Assembly (NCBI GenBank): GCA_019104865.1
Contig: JAHRWZ010000027.1
Location: forward strand, 1-64,000
Origin: Castellaniella sp.
GTDB taxonomy: Bacteria; Pseudomonadota; Gammaproteobacteria; Burkholderiales; Burkholderiaceae_B
Reading direction: 5' to 3'
DNA: 64,000 nt
The translations under genes and the position numbers were made by a program. Within the stretch, counting starts at the first letter, position 1. Every line of letters starts with the position of its first letter. Shown here piece by piece: positions 19,714 to 28,340 of this stretch. The notes under the pieces were generated by a model. That model saw only the letters and a program-made list of their open reading frames with translations. It was not told the origin of the DNA and did no database searches.

Positions 19714-21963
19714 TCAGTGTCCCATCATGGCCGGGGATGCGGTCGCCGGCACGCTCGCCCATTGGGCGGCCAGCACCTTCTCGGACGATGTCGGAACCAG
19801 ACCGGCCGGCGCAAACAGACGCGACTCGACGCGGGGATCCTCGGTATCGCCAGCCTGGTGCGTGCGCTGGTACGCTCGCCACGCCGTCTGAATGGCCGTC
19901 GCCATGACGATGATTGCCAGCACCACGAAGACCACTGACAGCGAGCCTTGCACGAACGTGTTGTGCACGACCGCCCGCATGGCTTCGACCGTCTTGGCCG
20001 TGCCAAAGCTGGTCTTGCCCGAGGCCAGCGCGTTCTTGAAGGCTTCGTGCTGCGCCCAGTAGCTGACGGCGGGGATCTTCGAGAAGATCTTTTCCCAGGA
20101 TGCCCAGATCGTGATGATGGCGATGAAGACCAGCGGCCCGGCCACGACCCACAGGTAGCGGAAGTTGCCGCGCTTGGCGACGATGGCCATCACCACGGCC
20201 AGCGCGATGGCGGCCAGCAGCTGATTCGCAATGCCGAATAGCGGGAAGAAAGTGTTGATGCCTCCCAGCGGGTCGGTGACGCCCAGGATCAGGATGTAGC
20301 CCCAGCCCGCCACCATGATCGCGGTGCACAGCCAGGCCCCGGGACGCCAGGACATGTCCTTGAACTTGGGGAAGAAATTGCCGATCGTGTCTTGCAGCAT
20401 GAAGCGCGCGACCCGCGTGCCCGCATCCACGGCGGTCAGGATGAACAGGGCCTCGAACATGATGGCGAAGTGATACCAGAAGCCCATCATGGCGGTGCCG
20501 CCGAACCACTGATGCATGATGTGGGCAATGCCCACCGACAGGGTAGGAGCGCCGCCGGTGCGCGAGATGATGCTGGTTTCACCCACATTGTGGGCCAGTT
20601 CGGTGAGCATGTCCGGGGTCAGGTTCACCCCCGCCAGCCCAAGGCTGTTGACGAAGGCCACCGCGGTGTCCACCGTGCCGCCCGTGGCCGCTATCGATGT
20701 GTTCATGGCAAAGTAGATGCCGCGGTCGATCGAGATGGCGGCGACCATCGCCATGAGGGCCACCAACGATTCCATCAGCATGCCGCCGTATCCCAGGAAA
20801 CGGGTCTGCTTTTCCTTTTCCACCAGCTTCGGGGTGGTGCCCGAGGAAATCAGCGCATGGAAACCGGACAGCGCGCCGCACGCGATGGTGACGAACAGGA
20901 ACGGGAACAGCGAACCGGCGACCACCGGGCCGTCCGCGCGGCTGGCGAATTCGGAGAACGCGGGCACGGTGATTTCCGGGCGCACGACCAGGATGGCGAT
21001 GGCCAGCAGGCCGATCACGCCGATTTTCATGAACGTCGACAGGTAGTCGCGAGGTGCCAGCAGCAGCCACACCGGCAGGATCGCCGCGATGAAACCGTAC
21101 GCGATGATGGCCCAGGCCAGGGTCAGGCGATCGAGGTGGAACAGCGAGCTGCCCCAGGCCGATTCCGCCACCCAGCGGCCGGAGATGATGGCGAACATCA
21201 GCAGCGCCAGGCCGATGAGCGAGACCTCCAGCACCTTGCCGGGCCGGATGTAGCGCAGATAGCAGCCCATGAACAGGGCGATGGGAATGGTCAGCGACAC
21301 CGAATACACGCCCCAGGGGGATTCGCCCAGGGCGTTGACCACGACCAGTGCCAGGATGGCAACGATGATGATCATGATGGCCAGCGTGGCGATCAGCGCG
21401 GCTGTGCCGCCGACGACGCCGAGTTCCTCGCGGGCCATCTGGCCCAACGAGCGGCCGCCCCGCCGCATCGAGAAGAACATCACCAGGTAATCCTGCACGC
21501 ATCCCGCCAGAACGGCGCCCACGATGATCCAGATGGTGCCGGGCAGATAGCCCATCTGGGCGGCCAGCACCGGTCCCACCAGCGGGCCAGCGCCCGCGAT
21601 CGCGGCGAAGTGATGCCCGAACAGCACGACGCGGTCCGTCGGGACGAAGTCGCGGCCGTTGGAGTTGTATTCGGCCGGGGTGGCGCGGTGATCGTCGGGC
21701 AACGCCACGCGCCGCTCGATCATCTTCGAGTAAAAGCGATAGCCCACCAGATAGGTGCACACCCCAGCCAGGACGAACCAGATGGCATTGATGGTCTCGC
21801 CACGCGAAATGGCCAGGACGGACCAGGCGACTGCGCCGATCAACGCGATGATGGCCCATATGGCGATTTTTCGGGGTGTCCAGCGGTCGTCACGGGCTTC
21901 TTGTTCGGCGCTCAGGGCCGCGGGAGGCAACGGATGCGCCGCTGCCGAGGAGAATGTAGTCAT
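19714..21963 (-). CDS. cstA: Carbon starvation protein CstA (pyruvate/peptide transporter)
   Basis: CstA-family proteins are large inner-membrane carriers for peptides and pyruvate. The 749-residue protein begins after an N-terminal cytoplasmic stretch with more than a dozen helices, and has family blocks such as VLFGHHFAAIAGAGPLVGPV, QMGYLPGTIWIIVGAVLAG and the later TLSVGIAHIMHQ. I start at the ATG at 21963 (MTTFSSAAAHP), because the upstream extension lacks hydrophobic or conserved sequence. Codons of the ybdD gene follow immediately. A palindrome with a good -10 box lies 80-120 bases upstream. Confidence 0.93.
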   Translation of the reverse strand: MTTFSSAAAHPLPPAALSAEQEARDDRWTPRKIAIWAIIALIGAVAWSVLAISRGETINAIWFVLAGVCTYLVGYRFYSKMIERRVALPDDHRATPAEYNSNGRDFVPTDRVVLFGHHFAAIAGAGPLVGPVLAAQMGYLPGTIWIIVGAVLAGCVQDYLVMFFSMRRGGRSLGQMAREELGVVGGTAALIATLAIMIIIVAILALVVVNALGESPWGVYSVSLTIPIALFMGCYLRYIRPGKVLEVSLIGLALLMFAIISGRWVAESAWGSSLFHLDRLTLAWAIIAYGFIAAILPVWLLLAPRDYLSTFMKIGVIGLLAIAILVVRPEITVPAFSEFASRADGPVVAGSLFPFLFVTIACGALSGFHALISSGTTPKLVEKEKQTRFLGYGGMLMESLVALMAMVAAISIDRGIYFAMNTSIAATGGTVDTAVAFVNSLGLAGVNLTPDMLTELAHNVGETSIISRTGGAPTLSVGIAHIMHQWFGGTAMMGFWYHFAIMFEALFILTAVDAGTRVARFMLQDTIGNFFPKFKDMSWRPGAWLCTAIMVAGWGYILILGVTDPLGGINTFFPLFGIANQLLAAIALAVVMAIVAKRGNFRYLWVVAGPLVFIAIITIWASWEKIFSKIPAVSYWAQHEAFKNALASGKTSFGTAKTVEAMRAVVHNTFVQGSLSVVFVVLAIIVMATAIQTAWRAYQRTHQAGDTEDPRVESRLFAPAGLVPTSSEKVLAAQWASVPATASPAMMGH

Positions 21964-22043
21964 CGGAGATTCTAACCAGAGGGAGGATATTGCTTGACTG
22001 CACGCCACTGAGCGGAATGTGCGGTCCAATGGCGAATCGTGCG

Positions 22044-22083
22044 AGTATAGACCCAGGGATTTCCCTTTGTAGGGAAATCCCTG
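22044..22083 (-). promoter_or_regulatory. cstA promoter region with perfect 12-bp palindrome
   Basis: On the minus strand TATACT (22049-22044) is a near-consensus -10 box placed about 80 bases before the cstA start. Immediately upstream, at 22054-22083, is a perfect inverted repeat CAGGGATTTCCC-TTTGTA-GGGAAATCCCTG. It covers the -35 zone, where no consensus -35 is visible, which suggests an activator site or a repressor operator. As an RNA it could also be a hairpin at the argJ 3' end, but no T-run follows it. Confidence 0.6.
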
Positions 22084-22088
22084 ATAAA

Positions 22089-22105
22089 ACCCTCTAATTA
22101 AGGGT
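22089..22105 (-). terminator. Weak terminator after argJ
   Basis: On the minus strand ACCCT-TAATTAG-AGGGT forms a five-pair stem followed by TTTAT, 12 bases after the argJ stop codon. The stem is short, so the terminator is weak; it may work together with the larger palindrome downstream. Confidence 0.4.
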
Positions 22106-22116
22106 AAATACCTATA

Positions 22117-23343
22117 TCAGGAGCGATAGTCCGCGTTGATGCGGACGTACTCGAGCGAGAAATCGCAGGTGTATACCGTGTCGGCGACATTGCCGCGCCC
22201 CAGGGCCACGCGGACCAGGATCTCGGATTCGGCCATGACGCGCTGGCCGTCTTCTTCGCGGTAGTGCGGGTCGCGCCCGCCGTTCGTGGCGACCTGCACG
22301 TCGCCCAACCACAGGGTCAGCCGGGATACGTCCAGATCGTCGATACCGGCATAGCCGATGGCTGCCAGGATGCGGCCCAGGTTGGGGTCGGACGCGTAAA
22401 AGGCGGTCTTGACCAGCGGCGAATGGGCGATGGCGTAGGCGACCTTCAGGGCTTCCTCGGTGCTGGCCGCCTGTTCGACGCGAATCGTCATGAATTTCGT
22501 GGCGCCTTCGGCATCGCGCACAATCTTTTGCGCCAGATCGCGGGCGGCATCGGTCAGCGCCTGTGCCAGCGGGGCGAAGCGTGGATCCTGTTCGGATTCG
22601 ATCCGCACGCCGCTTGCGCCCGTCGCCATGATGATGAAGGAATCGTTGGTCGAGGTGTCGCCGTCCACTGTGATGCGGTTGAAGGACTGATCCGCGATCC
22701 GCCGTGTCAGGGCCTGCAGCAGCGAGGGGGCCAGGCCGGCGTCCGTGCCCAGGAAGCCCAGCATGGTCGCCATGTTGGGCCGGATCATGCCGGCGCCCTT
22801 GCTGATGCCGGTGATCGTGACAGTGGCGCCGCCCAGATCCAGGCGCCGAGAATGGATCTTCGGCTGCGTGTCGGTCGTCATGATGCTGTGCGCGGCCTCG
22901 AACCAGTGGTCGGGTGCGGCGTCGCGGATCGCCGCCGGAAGCCCCGCGATCAGGCGGTCCACCGGCAGGGGTTCCAGGATGACGCCGGTCGAAAACGGCA
23001 GAATCTGTGACGCCTGCACACCCAACTGGCCGGCCAGGGCCGCGCAGGTGTCGTTGGCCGCCTGCAGGCCGGGTGCGCCCGTGCCCGCATTGGCGTTGCC
23101 CGTGTTGATTACCAGCGCGCGGATGCCTGGTCCGGTGGCCAGATGGGCTTCGCAGACCTGGACCGGCGCGGCGCGAAAGCGGTTGCGGGTGAATACGCCG
23201 GCCACCGACGTGCCCTCGTCGAGCAGCAGCACCGTCAGGTCGCGCCGGTCGGCCTTGCGGATGCCGGCTTCGGCGGTGCCGATGCGGATGCCGGGAACCG
23301 GGTGGATGGCGTCGCGCGCCGGAATGTGCAGATTGATGGCCAT
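22117..23343 (-). CDS. argJ: Bifunctional ornithine acetyltransferase / N-acetylglutamate synthase ArgJ
   Basis: ArgJ moves the acetyl group from N-acetylornithine to glutamate, closing the cyclic arginine pathway. The 408-residue protein carries the self-cleavage site in [13 protein letters not shown] (between Ala and Thr), the GDTSTNDSF block and the NTGNANAGTG motif. The ATG at 23343 (MAINLHIP) fits family starts; the frame upstream is not conserved. It lies downstream of the MarR gene but behind a strong terminator, so it is probably transcribed on its own. Confidence 0.97.
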   Translation of the reverse strand: MAINLHIPARDAIHPVPGIRIGTAEAGIRKADRRDLTVLLLDEGTSVAGVFTRNRFRAAPVQVCEAHLATGPGIRALVINTGNANAGTGAPGLQAANDTCAALAGQLGVQASQILPFSTGVILEPLPVDRLIAGLPAAIRDAAPDHWFEAAHSIMTTDTQPKIHSRRLDLGGATVTITGISKGAGMIRPNMATMLGFLGTDAGLAPSLLQALTRRIADQSFNRITVDGDTSTNDSFIIMATGASGVRIESEQDPRFAPLAQALTDAARDLAQKIVRDAEGATKFMTIRVEQAASTEEALKVAYAIAHSPLVKTAFYASDPNLGRILAAIGYAGIDDLDVSRLTLWLGDVQVATNGGRDPHYREEDGQRVMAESEILVRVALGRGNVADTVYTCDFSLEYVRINADYRS

Positions 23344-23425
23344 GGCGATGTTCGGTGAAGGAAAACGGCGGCTATGGCGGTTTCCGCTGCGAGGACGCAA
23401 TGCCGACTCGCCAATGGCCGACCAG

Positions 23426-23462
23426 AAAAAACGAAGCCCCCATTCTATGCCGAATAGGGGCT
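23426..23462 (-). terminator. Rho-independent terminator of the MarR gene
   Basis: On the minus strand AGCCCCTATTC pairs with GAATGGGGGCT (loop GGCATA) and is followed by TCGTTTTTT. It begins about 20 bases after the MarR stop codon and isolates that gene from argJ. Confidence 0.85.
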
Positions 23463-23483
23463 GTGCGGACGCAACTCTGGTGA

Positions 23484-24014
23484 TCAGACCGCCGGCAGGC
23501 GCGCGTAGGTGGATTGCTTCAGGTCGCCCAGCAGGTTATAGAGCGCGCTGCGCGCGTTGGGTGCCAGGCCACCCAACAGCGACTGGATCCAGGATTCGTG
23601 GGCGCGCTGCATGCGGCGGTGGTAGCGCCGGCCCTTCATCGTCAGGCGGATCAGGGAACTGCGCCGGTCGCTGTCGTCTTTCAGACGTTCGACCAGGCCG
23701 TCTTTTTCCAGCTGGTCGGTGATGCCGGTGATGTTGCCGTTGGTCACCATCATCAGGCGGGACAGTTCGCTCATTTTGAGGCCCTTTGGGGCATGGGTGA
23801 GCTGAGACATCAGGTCGTAGCGCGGCAGGGTGGTCTGGAATTCGCTGCGCAGGCGGCTGCGCAATTCGTTTTCGATCAGGGTGCAGCAGCTGAGCATGCG
23901 CAGCCACAGACGGGTGTCTTCCGGTTCCTGGCCGGTCGTGCGGGTTTCCAGGTCGGGGAAATCCGGTGTGACGGCGGGATGCTGTGTGGCGGCATAGTGG
24001 GTGTAGTCGGTCAT
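23484..24014 (-). CDS. MarR-family transcriptional regulator
   Basis: The 176-residue protein has a winged helix of the MarR type: [20 protein letters not shown], then [20 protein letters not shown] as recognition region, and the wing [21 protein letters not shown]. The ATG at 24014 (MTDYTHYA) has an AAGG eight bases upstream and is preferred over the longer open frame. MarR proteins usually respond to aromatic or phenolic compounds and repress a neighbouring gene; here neither argJ nor hemL is an obvious target, so its regulon is unknown. It is monocistronic given the terminator after it. The 167 bases between it and hemL show no further signal. Confidence 0.9.
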   Translation of the reverse strand: MTDYTHYAATQHPAVTPDFPDLETRTTGQEPEDTRLWLRMLSCCTLIENELRSRLRSEFQTTLPRYDLMSQLTHAPKGLKMSELSRLMMVTNGNITGITDQLEKDGLVERLKDDSDRRSSLIRLTMKGRRYHRRMQRAHESWIQSLLGGLAPNARSALYNLLGDLKQSTYARLPAV

Positions 24015-24181
24015 GGCGCGCCTTCGGGCCGCCGGGGCGGCCATCAATAAAAGTGGACGATGACCTAGTGTAGGAGTGGGCTCCGGGCGTGTCTTTGCTC
24101 TGGGTCAAGAAATTTGAAGTTCATACCAATTTTTTGTCGGGCCTCGCCCGGGTCCGGGGTCGAGGCCTGTTCCGGCTGCGC

Positions 24182-25459
24182 TTACAAATTGGCAAAAACA
24201 CGGTCCGCCGCATCCAGTGTCGCCTGGATCACCGTGTCGTCGTGCGTGATCGACACGAATCCGGCCTCGAATGCCGAAGGCGCGAAATGCACACCGGCAT
24301 CCAGCATGCCGTGGAAGAAGCGCTTGAACGTCTCCAGGTCGCAGGCGGAGACCTCGGCCAGGCTGGTGGGCGGCGTGTCGCGGAAATAGATCCCGAACAG
24401 GCCGCCCTGCCAGTCGCCGCTGAAGGGGACGCCGTGGCGACGGGCGCATGCGGTCAGACCCTGGATCACCTTGCCGGTCTGTGCGTGCAGGGTGTCGTAA
24501 AAGCCGGGCTGCTCCAGGCGCCGCAGCGTGACCAGACCGGCGGCGACGGCCACCGGGTTGCCCGACAGGGTGCCCGCCTGGTAGACGGCGCCCAGTGGGG
24601 CGATCTCGGCCATGACGTCGGCCCGGCCGCCAAAGGCGCCCACCGGCATGCCGCCGCCGATGATTTTGGCCAGTGTGGTCAGGTCGGGTGTGACGCCGCA
24701 CAGGCCCTGCATGCCTTGCGGCCCGACGCGCAGGCCGGTCATGACCTCGTCGAAGATCAGCAGGGCGCCGTGGCGGCTGCACAGTGCGCGTAGACCTTCC
24801 AGGAATCCGGGCGCGGGACGCACCATGTTCATATTGCCGGCGATCGGCTCGACGATGATGCAGGCGATGTCATCCGGGTACTGAGCGAAGGCGGCTTTCA
24901 CCGCATCCAGGTTGTTGTAGTCCAGCACGACGGTGTGCTGCACGAACTCGGGCGGCACACCGGCCGAGGACGGGTTGCCGAAGGTCAGCATGCCGGATCC
25001 GGCCTTGACCAGCAGGCTGTCGGAATGGCCGTGGTAGCAGCCTTCGAACTTGATGATCTTGGTGCGCCCCGTGTAGCCGCGCGCCAGCCGGATCGCGGAC
25101 ATGGTGGCCTCGGTGCCCGAGCTGACCAGTCGCACCTGCTCGATCGAAGGGATGCGGGCGATGATGGCTTCGGCCATGTCGATTTCCGCTTCGGTGGGGG
25201 CGCCAAACGAGAGGCCGCCTTCGGCTGCGGCCTGCACGGCCTGCACGACCTCGGGGTCGGCGTGGCCCAGGATGGCGGGCCCCCAAGAGCCGACATAGTC
25301 GACGTAGCGGGTGCCTTCGGCGTCCCACAGGTAGGGGCCCTGGGCGCGCTGGATGAAGGGGGGAGTGCCGCCCACGGAACGGAAGGCCCGGACCGGGGAG
25401 TTCACCCCACCGGGGATGGCGCGGCAGGCGCGTTCAAAGAGTTCTGTGTTACGGGTCAT
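24182..25459 (-). CDS. hemL: Glutamate-1-semialdehyde 2,1-aminomutase
   Basis: HemL makes 5-aminolevulinate from glutamate-1-semialdehyde in the C5 pathway of tetrapyrrole synthesis. The 425-residue PLP enzyme has the start region [41 protein letters not shown] and the PLP lysine in [16 protein letters not shown] (Lys265). Length is typical. It follows thiE by 21 bases and is the last gene of the thiD-thiE-hemL run, so thiamine and haem steps are probably cotranscribed. Confidence 0.97.
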   Translation of the reverse strand: MTRNTELFERACRAIPGGVNSPVRAFRSVGGTPPFIQRAQGPYLWDAEGTRYVDYVGSWGPAILGHADPEVVQAVQAAAEGGLSFGAPTEAEIDMAEAIIARIPSIEQVRLVSSGTEATMSAIRLARGYTGRTKIIKFEGCYHGHSDSLLVKAGSGMLTFGNPSSAGVPPEFVQHTVVLDYNNLDAVKAAFAQYPDDIACIIVEPIAGNMNMVRPAPGFLEGLRALCSRHGALLIFDEVMTGLRVGPQGMQGLCGVTPDLTTLAKIIGGGMPVGAFGGRADVMAEIAPLGAVYQAGTLSGNPVAVAAGLVTLRRLEQPGFYDTLHAQTGKVIQGLTACARRHGVPFSGDWQGGLFGIYFRDTPPTSLAEVSACDLETFKRFFHGMLDAGVHFAPSAFEAGFVSITHDDTVIQATLDAADRVFANL

Positions 25460-25480
25460 GGCAAGATCTGGATCGAGGGT

Positions 25481-26122
25481 TCAGGAAAACAGGGTGCTGC
25501 AGCGCAACGCGGCGTCCTGGATGTCAGGGGCGTCGAAGAGTGCGCTGATGACGGCAATGCTGTCGGCGCCCGCCTGGATGACGGGGGCGGCGTTGTCGGG
25601 GCCGATGCCGCCGATGGCGACCACGGCGGGACGGGGTGTGTGCCCATCGGCCAGCCGCCGGCCCGCGCGGATATGATCCAGCGTGGCACGCACGGCGTCG
25701 GGCTTGATGCGCGACGGGAACATTGCCCCGAAAGCGATGTAGTCCACGTCGTTCCTCAGGTGCCGTTCGGCCAGCGCCGGCTGGTCGTAGCAGGAGCAGC
25801 CGATCAGCGCATCCGGCCCCAGCGCCTGTCTGACCTGGGCGACGGGCGCATCGTCCCTGCCCAGGTGGACGCCGTCGGCGCCCAGTTCCGCAGCCAGCCG
25901 CCAGTCGTCATTGATGATCAGCGGCAGGGACAGGCGCCCACACAGGTCCCGCACCGCCAGGGCCTGGGCCCGGCGTTCGTCCGGTGAACCGTGTTTGCGG
26001 CGCCATTGCAGGACCTGCATGCCACCGGCGTGTGCCTGTTCGATGGCCGCCAGCAGCCGGTCGGCATCGGCCCAATCGGGGGTCACCCCGTACAGGCCTC
26101 GGGGAAAGCGCAATGTCGTCAT
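25481..26122 (-). CDS. thiE: Thiamine-phosphate synthase ThiE
   Basis: ThiE joins HMP pyrophosphate and thiazole phosphate to thiamine monophosphate. The 213-residue TIM-barrel protein begins MTTLRFPRGLYGVTPD at the ATG overlapping the thiD stop by four bases; the longer open frame is not conserved. Motifs include QWRRKH (family usually QLRxK), LIINDDWRLAAELGADGVHLG, YIAFGAMFPS and AIGGIGPDNA. The family QLRxK is changed to QWRRK, and the T-K segment reads SRIKPDA, so the active-site strand is slightly unusual but the core is intact. Confidence 0.94.
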   Translation of the reverse strand: MTTLRFPRGLYGVTPDWADADRLLAAIEQAHAGGMQVLQWRRKHGSPDERRAQALAVRDLCGRLSLPLIINDDWRLAAELGADGVHLGRDDAPVAQVRQALGPDALIGCSCYDQPALAERHLRNDVDYIAFGAMFPSRIKPDAVRATLDHIRAGRRLADGHTPRPAVVAIGGIGPDNAAPVIQAGADSIAVISALFDAPDIQDAALRCSTLFS

Positions 26123-26928
26123 GTCGAGGTGTGCAGCAGCAGACGTTGCCCCATGCCGGGGTGGAAATGTCGCTCGAGCATGGCGGTGGCGGTCGTTACC
26201 GCCTGCTGGGTCGCGGCCTCGGGGCTTTGTCCCTGGCACAGCAGGCAGGTCAGGATCGTCGCCAGCAGGCTCTCGCTGTCGCTGACGCGCACGGTCGGTG
26301 CCGGCCAGGGCCAGCGCTGGCTGGCCTGCCCCCGCGTGTGCAGCGTCAGGCCGTTCAGGTCCGGGCTCAGGGCCGAATTGGTGCACAGGACATGTGGCAC
26401 GCCAAGTTCATGCAGAGCCTCGATGGGGTTGTCGGCTCCGGATGCGGACAGCAGCCCGAGGCCCGCCCAGTGCTCGGGCAGGCCCGCATCCACGACGGCC
26501 ACCCGTGCCTGAGGCAGCAGGAGGTCGAGCAGAGCGCCAAGCGTGTCTTCGGGGTCGAGATCGTCGAGATCGGGGACGGTTGGCGGGGTTCCCAGCTGCA
26601 GCACCAGGGGTAGTTCGCTGTAGTCGGCTGCGATCTGCGCCAGAATGGCAATGGTTTCCGGGTCGTACTGCGGGCCGATTTTCAGGGCGCCGATCGCCAT
26701 GTCTTCCAGCAGGCAGCGAGCCTGGTCGTCGATCAGATCGGGCGACAGGCGCTGAATGGTTTCCGTCCTGGCGGTGTCTTGCACGTGGATGGCGGTGACG
26801 ACGGACCCGGCATGCGCGCCCAGGCGGGCGCAGATGACCGCGTCGATTGGCAGGTTACTGGCGCCGCTGGGATCGAAAGGTCCGAAAATCAGTGGCAGGG
26901 GGGTGGCGGGAATGACGGGGGTGGTCAT
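26119..26928 (-). CDS. thiD: Divergent HMP(-P) kinase ThiD homologue
   Basis: ThiD phosphorylates HMP and HMP phosphate for thiamine synthesis. This 269-residue ribokinase-fold protein keeps the opening FGPFDPSGASNLPIDAVICA in place of the family GSDPSGGAGIQAD, and ALKIGPQYDPETI. It lacks the usual anion-hole motif GTGC(S/T) near the C-terminus: the matching stretch (residues 213-230) reads VRVSDSESLLATILTCLL. The position before thiE with an ATGA overlap supports a thiamine role, but catalytic competence is uncertain. A scaffold or regulatory function, or an alternative active site, is possible. Confidence 0.75.
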   Translation of the reverse strand: MTTPVIPATPLPLIFGPFDPSGASNLPIDAVICARLGAHAGSVVTAIHVQDTARTETIQRLSPDLIDDQARCLLEDMAIGALKIGPQYDPETIAILAQIAADYSELPLVLQLGTPPTVPDLDDLDPEDTLGALLDLLLPQARVAVVDAGLPEHWAGLGLLSASGADNPIEALHELGVPHVLCTNSALSPDLNGLTLHTRGQASQRWPWPAPTVRVSDSESLLATILTCLLCQGQSPEAATQQAVTTATAMLERHFHPGMGQRLLLHTST

Positions 26929-26976
26929 GCGTGTGGACGACGAGCCGGCGGTGGGGCCGGCGGATTGAGTACTATG

Positions 26977-26996
26977 GCATCCATTCTAATGGATGC
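26977..26996. promoter_or_regulatory. Perfect inverted repeat between thiD and rubredoxin genes
   Basis: GCATCCATT-CT-AATGGATGC is a perfect nine-base inverted repeat in the divergent intergenic region. A TACTAT box lies two bases to its left on the plus strand and could be a -10 for the rubredoxin gene, which would put the repeat at the start of the transcript. It may be an operator or a 5' hairpin. Confidence 0.45.
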
Positions 26997-27043
26997 GGCC
27001 CGTCGGCAGGTCGGCGGGCGCGGTGAACGGGGTTTGAATCGGT

Positions 27044-27208
27044 ATGCGGACCTGGATGTGTCTGATTTGCGGCTGGATCTATGACGAAGCGGCCGGCTTC
27101 CCGGAAGACGGGATCGCGCCCGGCACCCGCTGGGAAGACGTGCCTCCCAACTGGGTGTGCCCGGAATGTGGCGCGCGCAAGGAAGACTTCGAACTGATCG
27201 AGATCTGA
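27044..27208 (+). CDS. Rubredoxin
   Basis: This 54-residue gene is easily missed because of its size. The protein has the rubredoxin iron site CLIC (Cys6, Cys9) and CPEC (Cys39, Cys42), with the conserved GWIYDEAAG, WEDVPPNWVCPECG and KEDFE. Rubredoxins carry one iron and transfer single electrons. The ATG at 27044 gives the normal N-terminus MRTWMCLICG. It is followed by yqgE and ruvX on the same strand, and divergent from thiD, an order I recall from other betaproteobacteria. Confidence 0.95.
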   Translation: MRTWMCLICGWIYDEAAGFPEDGIAPGTRWEDVPPNWVCPECGARKEDFELIEI

Positions 27209-27253
27209 TAATCTAGAAGCATGGGCCGGATGGCCGGATTTCAGGGGATTGCC

Positions 27254-27850
27254 ATGACGACAGAACCGCATGCTTCCGATACCCGCTCGCGTATCGATCT
27301 GTCCCGACAGTTCCTGCTGGCGATGCCGGGCATGGTCTCGGGCGATCTCGCCAATACCGTGATCTATGTGTGCGAACACACCGAACACGGCGCGCTGGGC
27401 CTGGTCATCAATCGTCCCACGGATCTCACCGTCGGCGACCTGCTGCAGCGCATCGATCTGCCCTTGTCGCTGGAAATCGGTCCGGTGCGCGAAGCACCCG
27501 TCTTCTTCGGTGGCCCGGTGCAAACGGACCGGGGCTTTGTGCTGCACGTGCCGCGCGGGGAATATAGCTCCAGCATCCCGTTGGGCGAGGATGTGGCACT
27601 CACCACGTCGCGCGACGTCCTGCAGGATGTCGCCGCCGGCCACGGGCCCGCGCATCTGCTGGTGACGCTGGGCTACGCAGGCTGGGGGGCCGGCCAACTC
27701 GAGGACGAACTGGCCCGCAACGCCTGGCTGAACGTGCTCTCGTCCAACGAGATCCTCTTCGAAACACCGGCCGATCAACGCTACGATGCGGCGCTGGCCC
27801 AGCTGGGCATTCACCCGTCCATGCTGACCGGCGACGTGGGACATGCCTGA
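27254..27850 (+). CDS. yqgE: YqgE/AlgH family protein
   Basis: The 198-residue protein belongs to the YqgE/AlgH family (DUF179), of unclear function, usually encoded before ruvX. Motifs include FLLAMPGM, VIYVCEHTEHGALGLVINRP, VFFGGPVQTDRGFVLH and LGYAGWGAGQLEDELARNAW. The ATG at 27254 has an AGGGG seven bases upstream and is preferred to the start 33 bases earlier. It overlaps ruvX by eight bases. Confidence 0.94.
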   Translation: MTTEPHASDTRSRIDLSRQFLLAMPGMVSGDLANTVIYVCEHTEHGALGLVINRPTDLTVGDLLQRIDLPLSLEIGPVREAPVFFGGPVQTDRGFVLHVPRGEYSSSIPLGEDVALTTSRDVLQDVAAGHGPAHLLVTLGYAGWGAGQLEDELARNAWLNVLSSNEILFETPADQRYDAALAQLGIHPSMLTGDVGHA

Positions 27851-28241
27851 AGAAATCCTGCTGGCGTTCGATTTCGGGCTGAAGAAGATCGGCGTGGCGC
27901 TGGGAAACACCCTAACGGGTCAGGCCCGGCCGCTCTGCATCCTGACGTCCGAAACACGCCAGCAGCGCTTCGATCAGGTTGCCGCCCTGCTGGCCGAATG
28001 GCAGCCGGAACGGGTCGTGGTGGGGTTGCCACTGACGCTCGATGGCGGCGAACAGCCGGCTTCACAGCACAGCCGCCGCTTCGCTCACCAGCTCGAGGGG
28101 CGCTTCAGGCTGCGCGTCGAGCTGGTCGACGAACGCGGCTCCAGCCTCGAAGCCCAGCGTATCCTGGGTACCCATGCGGCCGACGACGCCATGGCGGCCG
28201 CCGTCATCCTGCAACGCTACCTGGATCGGGCCGGCTCGTGA
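27843..28241 (+). CDS. ruvX: Putative Holliday junction resolvase / pre-16S rRNA nuclease RuvX (YqgF)
   Basis: The 132-residue protein has the RNase H-like fold of YqgF, which in E. coli takes part in 5' processing of 16S rRNA. Visible motifs are LAFDFGLKKIGVALG (first acidic strand), VVVGLPLTLDG and the last VDERGSSLEA and DDAMAAAVILQRYLD with the catalytic acids. Overlap with yqgE indicates coupling. In many relatives pyrR and pyrB follow; here they are replaced by an acyltransferase. Confidence 0.95.
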   Translation: MPEEILLAFDFGLKKIGVALGNTLTGQARPLCILTSETRQQRFDQVAALLAEWQPERVVVGLPLTLDGGEQPASQHSRRFAHQLEGRFRLRVELVDERGSSLEAQRILGTHAADDAMAAAVILQRYLDRAGS

Positions 28242-28340
28242 CCGGTGGGCCAGGCCGGGTTCCTTGATCCTCGCAATCCTCGGTCGGTGGGCCGCTCCGA
28301 GTATGATGGGCGGCGTTGCCCGGGCTGGCCGGGTCTGGGG

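Noticed and set aside
20392-21975. A 527-residue plus-strand frame opposite cstA
   Set aside because: It is rich in Gly, Asp, His, Gln and Arg, the mirror of a membrane protein, and has no recognisable motif.
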